From the NCBI GenBank assembly GCA_039621445.1, contig CP154954.1, forward strand, positions 44,495,847 to 44,559,846: a stretch of 64,000 nt of DNA, read 5' to 3'. Below, one piece after another: positions 13,601 through 22,423 of the stretch. The DNA is from Euglena gracilis (Eukaryota > Euglenida > Euglenophyceae > Euglenales). Below the pieces are notes generated by a model. That model was not told the DNA's origin. It ran no database searches and saw nothing but the letters and a program-made list of their open reading frames with translations. A program made the translations under genes and the position numbers. Position 1 is the stretch's first letter. Every line of letters begins with the position of its first letter.

Positions 13601-16600
13601 GCCAATTTTTTTGCAGTTTTCAGAAATTTTGTGAATGATTGCCGGTCGATTTTGGGGTGGTAAAAATGGCCATGTCCAGGTAGGAAGTGTCCTTACACCC
13701 CCCCTTTGAATGGATGGGGGTCTGGACCCCCACCTATCCTTACATCGAGCCCAAAATCTCCCACATGAAGCCAATCAGAAATAAATGACGCATGTGTTTC
13801 GTCATCTGTTCAGCCCAGAGTTTTTTTTTTAAGTTTTGTGAGCCTGGTGGGGGTGGGTGGTTGGGTGGGTCCCGGTCGAGCCCCCCCCACCCCGGGGGGG
13901 GGGGGGTCGGGCTGAGTCAGGTACCCTGCCAGAGGCAAGGTTTTGCTCCATTTTTGGCGCGAAGCATCGAATATATTTTGGATGGTTGGGTGGGTGGATC
14001 CGGACCCTTTTCTGTCCTAGAGCACATGGCGCGGGAGTTGGCGTTGCCGACCATGAAATGGCACAAGTGAGCTCTCATAGTCTGCTAGGTGATAGGTGAT
14101 GGGTTTGATCCCCTCATGTGCATTGGACAGGTCTTTGGGATCGCTGGGTGTCCTGTAAAGGCCAATATAATGACGATGCACAGCAAAAAATGTAAAACAT
14201 TTGCATTGGAACCCTATGCCTTGATGGAACATCATCAGTTACTGCAGGACGTGGGAGGTGCCACTGCTGCCCCTCCCACGGCAACCTGGCGGGGGGGGGG
14301 GGTCCGGATCCGAACCATACCACTGGTTAGCGACTGCTGGGGGGAGGGGGGAGGGGGTCACTTTCAACGTTCAAAAAAACCAGTCAGTAACTATTCAAAA
14401 ACCAGTAACCCACTTCCCCGGGGGGGGGGTCAGTCAATTTGGCCACTTTGGCTCAAAATCAATTGATTTTGGCGAAAATCCCAAGAAATGTTCTGGCGTC
14501 TTCAGCGAATCCTTGGCCTTCGGCGGACATTTTCGGCAAATCCTGGCCGACTCCAACAATCCCAATCCAATACCCATGATAAGGCATTGGTATCAGGCAA
14601 TGGTATGATCCGGATCCTGTTTCCCAGTCAAAAGCGGGGCGTGGGGCACCCTTCACCTAAAGCCGGTGCAGCCTCATCATGTTCAACCATGGGGTCTGGG
14701 TTCAGCGGAAAGGTCCAGCCTGGGGGCGGTACATGACCGTGCTGTTTGTGAAGTGTTCCCAGAACAGGTCCCGGCGGCCGGCAAAGTCCATCCGGCTGGC
14801 GCAGAAGCTCCACTTCTTGCCCCCAGGGCAGCCCCCAGCCTCAACCCCCAAGGCAAGAGTTAAAAAAAAATACCCCTGGAGGCTGAAGACCTTGTGACTT
14901 TTTGCTGTGGCTTGAATGGCACACAGCAAGCGCTGGTTCACCCTTGGGGGAAAACCCCAGCTGGATTGCACACCGGCGAACGGGGGAATGGAGCTTGGTT
15001 GCAGGATCAAGGAAACCCTCTCAGAGCAACTTGTCGGAAGACAGCAGATCTGGAGCAGGAAAGGCTCCACAGCCCAGGTTGCAAACAGCTGGAGACCTCC
15101 CTGCCTGACGTGGGGACTTTGTGTCGGCTTCGTTTTTATTACATTGTTATTATCACTCACAATGCATTGATATCTTAATCACCTTCTTTGGAAGGATGAT
15201 GTGAACACCTCTCGTTTGGCGCGGGTGCATGCTTGCGTTAATCAGACAATCGGCACTCTTGGCATGTGAGAGGGCTGCCCTTGCCACCAGGCACATACTC
15301 GCGAGGGAAGATGGTGCACATGCCGCCGACGCGGTTCGCTACGCCCGCCATCCAGGGGAGCATCACCCGCTTTGGGGAATGGGCTGACCTCCACTTAGCA
15401 AGGGCATCAAAGAAAACTGTCTCATACCCCCCCAGGAAACTGTCACCAGACAAGTCAGTGAGCACAGAGGCAGGAGACCGGTCCCTATCAGGGCAGGGCA
15501 ACCAATATTGTACCAGAGGCCAATTTCTGGGGGATCCAGGGCAGAGAGATAAAATGACTTTTTGGACTCTCCAGCTGCCGAATATCCGAAAATGCACTTT
15601 TTCTTGAATCCATTTCTTCCGAAGATGCAGTTTTTTTCCCACATGTTTTGATCAGGTGCCAGATAAACTTGGAAAGCATTTTTTTTCAATTCGAAAAATA
15701 ACCTCTTCGTCACAAAAAAATGTAAAAATCCGAAAAAAGCAATAGGAAAAAAGAAATAGGAAATGGGAAATGGCCAACAGGTGCAAAGGGTGGGCAGATT
15801 TCGATGAAGACAGGTCAACAGTCCTCGTCACATGTGGTGACAAACGGCCTGCGGCGTAGGGATGTATGGGAAGCGGGGGGGGGGGTGTTCCACATGAAAA
15901 ATGTAAAACATAACAAATATTAGGCTCCATATTGTTCTACCGCTAGACACATTTTGATCCGTCTGATAGCAGCACAGATCTGAAGTTTTTTATGCCACAA
16001 TCGTCGCCTAATTTACCATCACATCACGTTGTCCAAATGATGGAGAGGCGGTCCCCTTCAAACAGGTATACAGTAACCGGCAGTTACAGGCAGCACGTAC
16101 ACACCAAAACCCATCGTTGCAACAGCCAGGGTGTGCATCGTTGCAACAACCCACCTGTTTTTACAGACAACAACACCAATCTGTCGTTCCAGATGTTTCA
16201 CACAGCTCGTTAGGATGATAATATGAGAACTTTGTGTTTCCTAACCTGTATTGTGAGGCGTGAACCTCACATATTGCTGTTTCACCAGGCGCAGTCGGCG
16301 CTACAAGAATATTGTAAAAAAAAAATGTCGATTTGCGCAATTTCGCACATCGACAAAGAAAAAAACTTTCGCCATTTTTGGAACTTGCTGAGGGGGGTCT
16401 GGACAAACCCTCCAAAAAGGGGGGAGGTTCCAGGTCCCCCCTGCCACCGTACCCGGGGGGTTAGGGCCCCGCCCTACCACCTAAATCAATAATGCCAGGC
16501 TTCCCATCTATCCCTTGGGGCAAGCTGGGAGGCATCCGCTTTTCATTTCTCATGCACTGCACAGAGGCTGGGCAGGGGTATGGTCGACTGGGCTGGAGGC

Positions 16601-19168
16601 GGGGGGGGGGGTCAGAGCGGCCCAGCCCAGGCAGGTCCGGCTCCATCACGGCACCGGACAGGTCCCCTTCCCGGTGCCGCAGCCAGGCGTCCCGGGCAGG
16701 GGGCGGGGCACGGAAACCAACCAGAAGGCTGGGGCGGGGGGCGGGGGGGCACCACCCTGGGGCCAACCCCAGCCCCTGGGCCATGTAGTTGACCCAGTAA
16801 TCCGCCTCGTCCAGGGCGGCCTGGACGCGGAGGGCCAGCACGTGGAAGTGCTGCGCCGACACCTCCGCCAGCAGGTCGTACCCCAGCGCCTGCGTCTTGA
16901 CGGCACTCACCGCTGCCGCCGGGGGCCCCATTGGCCGATGGCCGGTCCCCCCATTTGTTCCGCACCGCGAGCGACCGCAGGTTCGGCCGCCACCCGGACC
17001 GCGGTCGGATTTCGCCCCTGAGCCAGACCAATCAATGGTCGCTGGGTTTGCTCATGAGGGACTTTGGGTTTGACGACCAGGCAGACCGGGCAGACTCCAA
17101 ACGAGGCTCCAGGACACAGAAACTGTGGGGACGTATCAGACGGGTGGATTTCAATTTGCACGACAGAAAACAGAGAAAGCGATACCTTGAAAATAACACA
17201 CACAACGCAGTAGAGCATTACATGCATGTCAAAGTTATGTGGTGCGTGACGTTTCCTGTCTCCTTTGCGCGTACCATTTTCACTCATTTTCAACCAATTC
17301 TTTGGATGTGCAATAAAATTGTGAAAATACATTCAGCGGTGCCCTTCCTTGCGGTTCTACAACGGACGAAGCCAGCTGGCCCCCGGGCATCACTGGGGAG
17401 GTGCTGCAGACGCTGATGAAGATGGCGAGCAAGCACGTCAGCAGCAGAACGGGGATCAGCAGCAGGCGCTGGCGGTGCCGCGCCTCAGGAACAAGCAGGG
17501 GGAAGTGAGTTGCCAGCGACACAGGAGAGGGGTGGGGGAGGCAGAGACCCACTTTTGCAATTTCATTTTTAGGTCTCAGAGAAATTGGGCACTTTCTGCC
17601 AACAGTTAGGGGTATAACCCACCCGTCTTCCATGGGTGCCACTCGTCCCAACCCCACAGTCCGGTCGGACCCCCCTCCAAACCTAAAAACATCTCTGATT
17701 GGAATTGGCCGCACTGCGAACCACTGTCAGCGCTCGCTTGACACCGAAATTGGTTTGCTGACCACGTCGTGAATGTGTTCTCAGGCAGCCAAGGGAACAC
17801 AACAAAATGCATGGGTTTTAGGGTCAAAATTCAGCAAAACATCTCTTTTGCACTTCTTTGGGGCTAGAGGACATTAAATATTCCCGTCTGAGCCTGAATG
17901 GGCTGAGCTGGCTCCAACTTTACTTCAGCGGACCGGGGGTTGTATAGCCCCGATTGGCTGGCCCTCCCAACAAGGTAAGAAAAACCCCCGAAGAAAGCTT
18001 GAGGAAAATCCGCCAAGTCCAATGTAAATACAAAAAGAGGCAGCAAAAGCGTTCTCCATCGCAACTGCACATTTGGGGGGAAATTTGCATCACTTCTTCA
18101 ATTCATTGTCATCCTTTCATTCACTGTCAACTGTAAATGTTGAATTGGCACGTGTGGGGTGCGCCTGGACAGTGGCACTTGGCGAGACGGTGGGATAGAG
18201 CCAGGGTTGCAAGGTTTGTTGAATGCGCAGCCGGTTGGGAACAGGAGTTTCACAGACATGCTTTTTGCTGGTGGCCCGGGTTGGGGTTGTGTGTGCATTT
18301 TGAGAATCAGGATACGAGTGCCAAGAACTGATTCTCTTTGCCAACGTCAGCACAAGCAATACGGACAAGGCCCTCATCTCTTCTACACAACCGAGGAGGT
18401 GCCGTCTGCTGTTCGGCGTTGTCTCCCTTCATCGAGAACCCAAGGGGAGGGTTCATTTCGGGCCTGACCAGGGTTTGAAATGAAGCACGGATCCTCCTAT
18501 GGTGACCCCCACCTAAACAGTGGCCTGGCAACAGTGGCACACCGCGCGCCAAGCCGAACCTTTTTGCCTCCCCCAAAACGATGTCAAAAAGGCTAAAAAT
18601 TTAGCGGCGCTAAGAGGGTCCCGACCCCCACCTCCCAAAGAGGTGGCAGGCAAAGAGATGGGAGGAGTTCTGGACCCTTCCCATGGTCAAGACAACTCAG
18701 AGAACTCTCCTGTAGTATTTTATTGGGTCACAAATGCCTTCATCAGGGACAGCTGACCCCCCCCCCACATCATCTGTCCATCGAGAGACTGCACCCCCCG
18801 CCAGGATATTATTTACAATTTATCCACCCCCAATGAACAACCGCCTTACCAGGGTCCCTTTGACAATGTCAACCGGATATCTGTGACAGCTCCCTCAACG
18901 CGCCAAACGACATTCAAAGACACATCGAGGTTGTGTTAGAGCATTCTCGAAGCCATTCCTGCTCAAGAAGTTCGTTTCCAGGATGGGCAGCTGGGGGGCG
19001 ACGGCCCCCAATGATTGCCGGCCTCTGCGGGAGCAGCGCCCGGGGTCCTGCGCAGCCCTGGGGCGGGGTCTGCCGCGTGACCGGACCGGACCACCAGGCA
19101 CCGCTCCCACAACGGTCCCCGGCGAGCCCCGGTCAGCCCGCCTGTCCAGGCTCGCTGGTTGAGGCCAT
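725..19168 (-). CDS. Receptor-type class III adenylate cyclase (15 exons recognised, 3' end outside window)
   Basis: Likely makes cAMP from ATP at a membrane. The joined exons read, in order: a 7-residue N terminus, TM1, about 240 extracytoplasmic residues, TM2, a HAMP-like linker, then the first half of a class III cyclase domain. Seen motifs are VFFLDIENFT (first metal Asp) and DKYIGDCVMAFWNAP (second metal Asp). The Lys of DKYIGD fits the adenine-selecting position, so adenylate rather than guanylate cyclase is inferred. The C-terminal half, with the transition-state residues, would lie left of position 1. Phases agree across exons 1-9 and 12-15. The joins around exons 10-11 are approximate, and exon 1 is a 21-nt prediction. 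Several joins match NNNCAG...CTGNNNNN. The domain order resembles receptor cyclases expanded in euglenozoans (family knowledge). Confidence 0.85.
1217..1302 (-). CDS. Cyclase exon 14
   Basis: Reads QLVESIGAFFEELSSIIVRR then RGVIDKYIG. This is the helix plus the DKYIG turn carrying the purine-contacting Lys. The preceding intron ends CTGGGCCC and the next begins GGCCAG; exons 13 and 14 total 156 nt, a whole number of codons. Confidence 0.9.
1888..1957 (-). CDS. Cyclase exon 13: first metal-binding motif
   Basis: Reads TAATVFFLDIENFTNLTEST then DAA. FFLDIENFT is the hallmark class III motif with the first metal-binding Asp. The intron begins AGTCAG and the repeat GCCCAG at both junctions leaves a 6-base ambiguity; the k=4 choice fits the rule on both ends. 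Confidence 0.9.
2045..2965. repeat. Repeated 'gtcctctgaccggggg' and 'gtcgttggacataggg' motifs
   Basis: Near 2045-2145 and 2905-2965 the phrases GTCCTCTGACC and GTCGTTGRACATAGGG recur in both orientations. A diverged match (GTGTCCGCCGACCGGGGG) lies at 32847-32875. They flank the element at 2142-2440. Confidence 0.5.
2142..2440. mobile_element. Short inverted-repeat element in cyclase intron
   Basis: The left end near 2142 reads GGATGCCTA then AAGCGGTGCCGGCACCGCTGG-like palindromes. The right end, to about 2440, is its inverse (CAGCGGTGTCGGCACCGCTT then CTAGGCATCC). The core is AT-rich and non-coding. A MITE-like insertion. Confidence 0.65.
3132..3205 (-). CDS. Cyclase exon 12: linker to catalytic domain
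   Basis: Reads RFLPVEVLQPCLKSGTPVGF then SMVP. This corresponds to the conserved 'kfVP.evv..ll..g' segment before cyclase domains. The preceding intron ends CTGCCCCG and the following one begins at CCCCAG. Confidence 0.8.
3206..4600. other. Cyclase introns around exon 11
   Basis: Apart from exon 11 this stretch is AT-richer intronic sequence. I see no repeat element with clear ends. Confidence 0.4.
3842..3967 (-). CDS. Cyclase exon 11: HAMP-like linker
   Basis: Reads RDMHRCVELDVVGSAVPRGT then CVRELSLMMESFAKMRVMLDTV. The 'RELSLMMESFAKM' helix is the second HAMP helix that precedes the catalytic domain in this family. The 5' boundary is uncertain; AT-richer sequence up to about 4010 is open in the same frame. 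Confidence 0.8.
4601..4717 (-). CDS. Cyclase exon 10: TM2 and start of HAMP linker
   Basis: Reads IRWSVALLVIISVTSLAAVA then LVAVLFTNKMIASPL. This is a clear second transmembrane helix followed by the PL(R) turn that starts HAMP domains. The 5' boundary is approximate. If the alternative donor is used, RQVA is added. Confidence 0.8.
5209..5213. repeat. Target-site duplication AGCAA, left
   Basis: AGCAA directly before the left inverted repeat; matches 8873-8877. Confidence 0.85.
5214..8872. mobile_element. 3.66-kb GC-rich element with 28-bp TIRs and 5-bp target duplication
   Basis: Ends are perfect 28-bp inverted repeats (5214-5241 and 8845-8872), beginning CTTAGACGGCCGTAAAGGCA. AGCAA lies immediately outside on both sides (5209-5213 and 8873-8877), the signature of a cut-and-paste insertion. 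The interior is GC-rich and holds about a dozen copies of the palindrome GCGCACCTGCGC. No transposase domain is visible in any frame, so it is probably non-autonomous. It sits in the cyclase intron between exons 9 and 10. Confidence 0.9.
5343..8826. repeat. Dispersed palindrome GCGCACCTGCGC inside the TIR element
   Basis: Copies of GCGCACCTGCGC or its complement occur near 5343, 5372, 5400, 5430, 5688, 5723, 6112, 6393, 7338, 7410 (two, back to back), 7594, 8480 and 8817. Spacing is irregular (about 25 to over 900 bp), unlike a tandem repeat or CRISPR array. Confidence 0.85.
8873..8877. repeat. Target-site duplication AGCAA, right
   Basis: AGCAA directly after the right inverted repeat; matches 5209-5213. 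Confidence 0.85.
8878..9662. other. Cyclase intron, no element seen
   Basis: AT-richer unique-looking sequence. Nothing coding can be supported. Confidence 0.4.
9663..9815 (-). CDS. Cyclase exon 9
   Basis: Reads THRAGQLVAAAGSDCAVVAQ and on to ATVTGSFLIS. The intron before it ends CTGGCGCC. The 3' cut before TGGCAG is preferred, but the join to exon 10 is uncertain by a few codons. It forms the membrane-proximal part of the sensor. Confidence 0.75.
10603..10706. repeat. Poly-A / poly-T tract
   Basis: Runs of 15-25 A and one run of T, interrupted by a few C and G, in the intron between exons 8 and 9. Confidence 0.9.
11120..11345. repeat. Dispersed repeat, copy 1 of 2
   Basis: Starts TTGCCTTCTCGACATTTTGA and ends with GGACCCAACNTTATTTCACTCGACC-like sequence after GGCTGGC/CCGGCCGG palindromes. 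A second copy is at 48255-48515 in the same orientation. Confidence 0.75.
11593..11703 (-). CDS. Cyclase exon 8: Cache-like segment
   Basis: Reads AALLHSAVQRFSGGAAGAST then AYLVDDRGTLIAATCGA. The 'YLVDDRGTLIA' strand-turn-strand is typical of Cache/PAS-like periplasmic sensor folds, where it reads 'D.dG.l'. Both joins follow the NNNCAG/CTGNNNNN rule in phase 0. Confidence 0.85.
12104..12179 (-). CDS. Cyclase exon 7
   Basis: Reads TEVGQYRMTRVDGLPVIHFV then WMQDV. The joins (CGGCAG...CTGACCTT before, GGCCAG...CTGACTGG after) fit the rule exactly and preserve frame on both sides. Confidence 0.85.
12256..13015. repeat. ACGGCTGGCCG tandem motifs bracketing an AT-rich intron segment
   Basis: Four GGCTGGCCGAC-like units at 12256-12312 and two at 12982-13015 in the same orientation. 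Between them are repeats of 'cctaatttTgaGtg' and 'ttcatgtgtaaat' (about 12355-12620). Confidence 0.65.
13126..13239 (-). CDS. Cyclase exon 6
   Basis: Reads ATLETWDAPSDRGEQYFNMS then DGSAEWLEPWLWQEDRPD. Both boundaries obey the nonconventional rule: intron end CTGCCGCC before it, CGGCAG after it. The aromatic-rich sequence suggests an extracellular sensor fold. I do not recognise a ligand. Confidence 0.85.
13240..14726. other. Cyclase intron between exons 5 and 6
   Basis: Contains several G-runs and C-runs of 8-12 bases in alternating orientation, the style of repeat found across the window. No clear exon. Confidence 0.4.
14727..14818 (-). CDS. Cyclase exon 5
   Basis: Reads KKWSFCASRMDFAGRRDLFW then EHFTNSTVMYR. 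The preceding intron ends CTGGGGGC. The exon end before CCCCCAG keeps frame with exon 6. High GC at third positions contrasts with the flanking introns. Confidence 0.8.
15283..15347 (-). CDS. Cyclase exon 4
   Basis: Reads GVANRVGGMCTIFPREYVPG. The intron before it ends CTGGATGG, fitting the CTGNNNNN rule, and the frame continues from exon 3. The exon lies close to its downstream neighbour in the sensor region. Confidence 0.7.
15348..16780. other. Cyclase intron between exons 3 and 4
   Basis: AT-rich, with short poly-T/poly-A tracts near 15600-15760 and a G/C-run patch at 16380-16480. No coding support. Confidence 0.4.
16781..16912 (-). CDS. Cyclase exon 3: extracytoplasmic region
   Basis: Reads SVSAVKTQALGYDLLAEVSA and on through ALRVQAALDEADYWVNYM. 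An amphipathic helix right after TM1 is typical of receptor cyclase sensor domains. The acceptor is an ordinary AG (GGCAG). The 3' side shares ATGGC with the start of exon 4, so the exact cut is ambiguous by a few bases. Confidence 0.8.
17399..17480 (-). CDS. Cyclase exon 2: first transmembrane helix
   Basis: Reads RHRQRLLLIPVLLLTCLLAI then FISVCSTS: an Arg-rich cytoplasmic edge followed by a strong hydrophobic helix, i.e. a signal anchor. The 3' boundary (CCCCAG after AGCACCT) is chosen because it joins in frame to exon 3. Confidence 0.75.
17481..19147. other. First cyclase intron
   Basis: Mostly non-coding. A GC-rich patch at about 18980-19140 lies directly 3' of the proposed start exon, but its frames do not extend into a convincing exon. 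Confidence 0.4.
19148..19168 (-). CDS. Cyclase exon 1 (putative start codon)
   Basis: ATG at 19168-19166 in context ACAATGG opens MASTSEP, then an in-frame stop follows unless spliced. Splicing at GGACAG and rejoining after CTGAGGCG (17481-17488) keeps phase 0 into the TM1 exon. The exon is short, so this start is a good guess rather than proven. Confidence 0.5.
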
Positions 19169-22100
19169 TGTTGCCCCGCCCGCCAACAATCCTGGCGCGG
19201 AGGGACGGAAACTGCCGGCGAAAGCGTCACCCGGCCGGCGGGACCGAAGGAACCTCAAAAGGCAGCACAGGCCTAGCCCGCGCGTTGTCTGCCCACCCGG
19301 AAAACGCCCCAATTTCGCCCAATTTTTCCGATTTTGCCATGAAAAAAAATCCCGGGAAATTTGTGGGTCCCAGGGTGTTCCGGGATATTCTGGGATTATT
19401 TTACCCTGCCGATACCTTACGGGTTCCTGTGAACGTTTGGGTGCCCGAAAAAAAGGTTAAGCAGTGAAGGTGGCTTACGGTTTTACGTAAACGTGCGAAA
19501 ATAGAAGTTTACGGAAAACCGTGTTCCTGAACTTGTTTACTGTCTGCCGTAGACCTGTGCTGCACCCCTCTTGTTTGTGAATGGGGCCCAAACCTTGTCC
19601 CCAACCCCTAAAGCTGTGGTTGTGGCCATTTTGACCAAGCCCCTATCCCATATGTCCGATGCAGCGACCGAATATGTTCACGTGTTTCCGTAAACTTGCT
19701 ATTTAAAATTATTTGCCGTTATCAATGCATCCCTTCCTGGTACAGTCCCTGCGTTCTGTGGGAACAGTGCTGGAACAAGGCACGCTTTGTCCATATCAGT
19801 GTGGTGTTGGTGCCAAGCTGTGGAGGTGTTCCCCACAAACACTGGCTGGGGTTGCTTGTGGGGCGGTGGTCCCCCCTCTCACCAGGCGCACTTGCGACTG
19901 AATGAAATGATGTTCACGGTTTCCCGTAAACTTGGCACAGGTTTGGAGAACAGAATTAACTCTGGGCAAAGAAACCATGTTACTGTTGATGAGCCCAGTT
20001 GCCATAGACCGACCGGCTACAACCACCTCGACACACCTTGGACTGGGTAACAGGTGCCCTCCATTCCCCCGACTTCCCCCGATGCCTCCCAAGAAAGGTT
20101 CCTCAACAACACCCCAGACTGAGCTTTTTAAGGGCTCACTGCAGGGGGTCGCACCTGCTTCCTCACCACTTGTTGGGACTCAGCAGCTCCATCCCGACAT
20201 CAAGATACCCCCCATCTTTGGAATCCAATGTGGTTTCCCTTCAAACTCCCCCACTTACTGAAAATGTTCTGGAAAAATATTTTTATCCATTTGTGCATTC
20301 CATTTCAACATTACAGAGAACTGCCCTCAAAAACACATTTCGCTCTTCAATTTTGAAGAGCTCGGCAAAAGAGGCTGAGTTATGCTGAACGCAAAACTGT
20401 GGAGCTTAAAGTACGTTTTTAGAATTCCATCCGTTGTTGCTTTTGCAATTGGGGGAAAAATTCACCGAAAAAAAGAGGCAACTGGAAATCATCAGAGCGA
20501 ACACCACTCAGAGCAACCGCCTCTCAGGATTGTCACTGACAACCGTCAAAAAAATCAAAAAAATTTGGCCGCTTTCAGCAGGTCAAAATATAGCCTTTTT
20601 TGCAGCATCCTTTGCCAATACGTTTCGAAGGTTAGCAGGTCATTTCATAGGGAGCTTCTTTTGATGACTGTCAAATGATCCTTGGACTCTCTCCTCTATC
20701 TTCAGATCACAGTCCACCGTGAGAGATCGGATGAGAGACACGAGAGACTTGCCTGAAAAAAGGTGAAAAAAATCCAACGACCACAACTTCCTTTGTCTGC
20801 TGTGCAAGATTACTTGAAGATCACTTGGATGAGTGAGCACCAGCTGGTGGTTTGCCCCTCCAATTCTAGGCCCGAGGCAACAATAGAGACCATCTTTATC
20901 ATTACAAATGCAAAAACACTGATATCGTGTTTACGCTTTCTCGGACAATTTCCTTCAACTGAGCACTGTTTACAGTTTCACATAAAACCCACTTTGTGCG
21001 TTGCTTACGGTTGTCTGCAAAGGAGGGGAACCTTTGCTCTTTCGGTCAAACAGGCTGGTGGGGTGAGATCCGATGACCTTCCCCCTCCCACTCCACAGGT
21101 CCTGAACGCAGCAGACGTTCTGGTTCTTATCAGGAGATGGGTTGCAGCAAATGGATTAACACGGTGGCACCGAGCAGTGTGATTCACACAGGGGGTAGCG
21201 AGTCGGAACCCTCGCCAAAACCACTCTCCTGACGGAATGTGTCCTTCCCCCTCTGGGAGACCCCCTATCTGGCAGTTTAGGTGGCTCGGAAAGTTTGTTT
21301 CAAACCAGCTTGGGGCCCGGAAAGAAAAAATATGGGGCATTCTGTCGTCTGCTGTTGACTCCGCTCCCAGGAGTTGAGTGGTGAAAACGACATAAACTCC
21401 TCCGGAGCACCCGCACAGCAACGGTATCCTCCCCTTCAGCTGTTGGAACTCTTCCGCTCCTGTGTAATGCCCTACCAGTCCAGGAGGCAAGGGGCGAGCA
21501 CTGGGGGGTGTCCAGCTGCTTGACAGCCATCAGGGGAACCAAAACGAGAGACACCTCATCCCCTTGTTAACACGGCTTATTTGCATACTTCAAACAAAAT
21601 TTACGCAAAACCGGAAACATCATTAACTTTACGGTTTCCTGTAAAACTTCTTTTTGAAAGTTATACACTCACACCCTGCCCAGGAGAAAGAAGGGGTTCC
21701 ATTTTTGCAAAAGGGGCTCAAAAGGCCAAATCGGGAAAACTGTTTTTACTGGTTTTGCAGGCATTTAGCCAGGCAACCGCTGTTCAGGAGTTATCAGGCC
21801 CTTTTGGGGACAAACACAAAATTTCGGACAGAGTCTCTGCTGGGGGGTGGCAGTCAATTTCAGCCGGCACCCCCAAAAAAAATCTCGGGGAAAAAAATGT
21901 GGACACAGGGGACTCGACACAAAAGGGCGAAAAATCCTGATACAGCAAAAAGCCCAAAGTACCCAAAACGGGATCAAAAGGGTCGTTTTTATCGAGGTGG
22001 AAACCAACCCAGAAAATTTCTGGGAAATTTTTGGAGTAAAACTTAAAGGGAACCCGTGACCCTTTAAGTGAAAAAAACGACGAAAAAAAAAGTGGGCAGA

Positions 22101-22347
22101 CAACGCGAGCTAGGACAGGGGGCTGCAAGCGCAAGGTCCGGAAAAAAACAGAAGCTTGCCCCTACCAGCCTGAGGTTCATTGAACTTTGGTGGCTGTGAA
22201 AGCACTCAAATTTATTTCTCTCTGCAGTATGACTGTGAATATGACTCTGGATGGCAGCTAGCACCTTTTTTTCCAGCCAGACCCCCCCCCTTAGGGGGGT
22301 CCTTAAAAAACCCCTGTCCCTGGCCCTCCACTGAAACGTGGCTGGGC
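19169..22347. other. Presumed intergenic region upstream of the cyclase
   Basis: No GC-rich exon is supported. Motifs around TTTACGGAAAACCGTAAAC and its halves recur near 19475-19520, 19680-19695, 19915-19935, 20990-21015 and 21600-21650, so part of it is a repeat family. Promoter elements are not recognisable. Confidence 0.45.
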
Positions 22348-22423
22348 CGTGTTGCCAGCGCCCCGTTGCAGGCCACCGCCCTCGCCCTGGAGCTCGCCTG
22401 GGCCGCCCAGGTCCTGCCCCCCG
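22348..22423 (-). CDS. Possible exon of the membrane-protein gene
   Basis: On the minus strand it reads GGRTWAAQASSRARAVACNG then ALATR, in phase with the previous exon through CTGGGCCT. The plus strand of the same DNA also has an exon-like frame (WLGRVASAPLQATALALELA) with its own CTGNNNNN/GCCCAG edges, so strand is unsettled. Confidence 0.4.

Noticed and set aside
21005-21490. Minus-strand frame of 161 residues (GHYTGAEEFQQLKGRIPLLC)
   Set aside because: Reads plausibly in part, but third positions are mixed, no splice edges were found and no domain is recognised.
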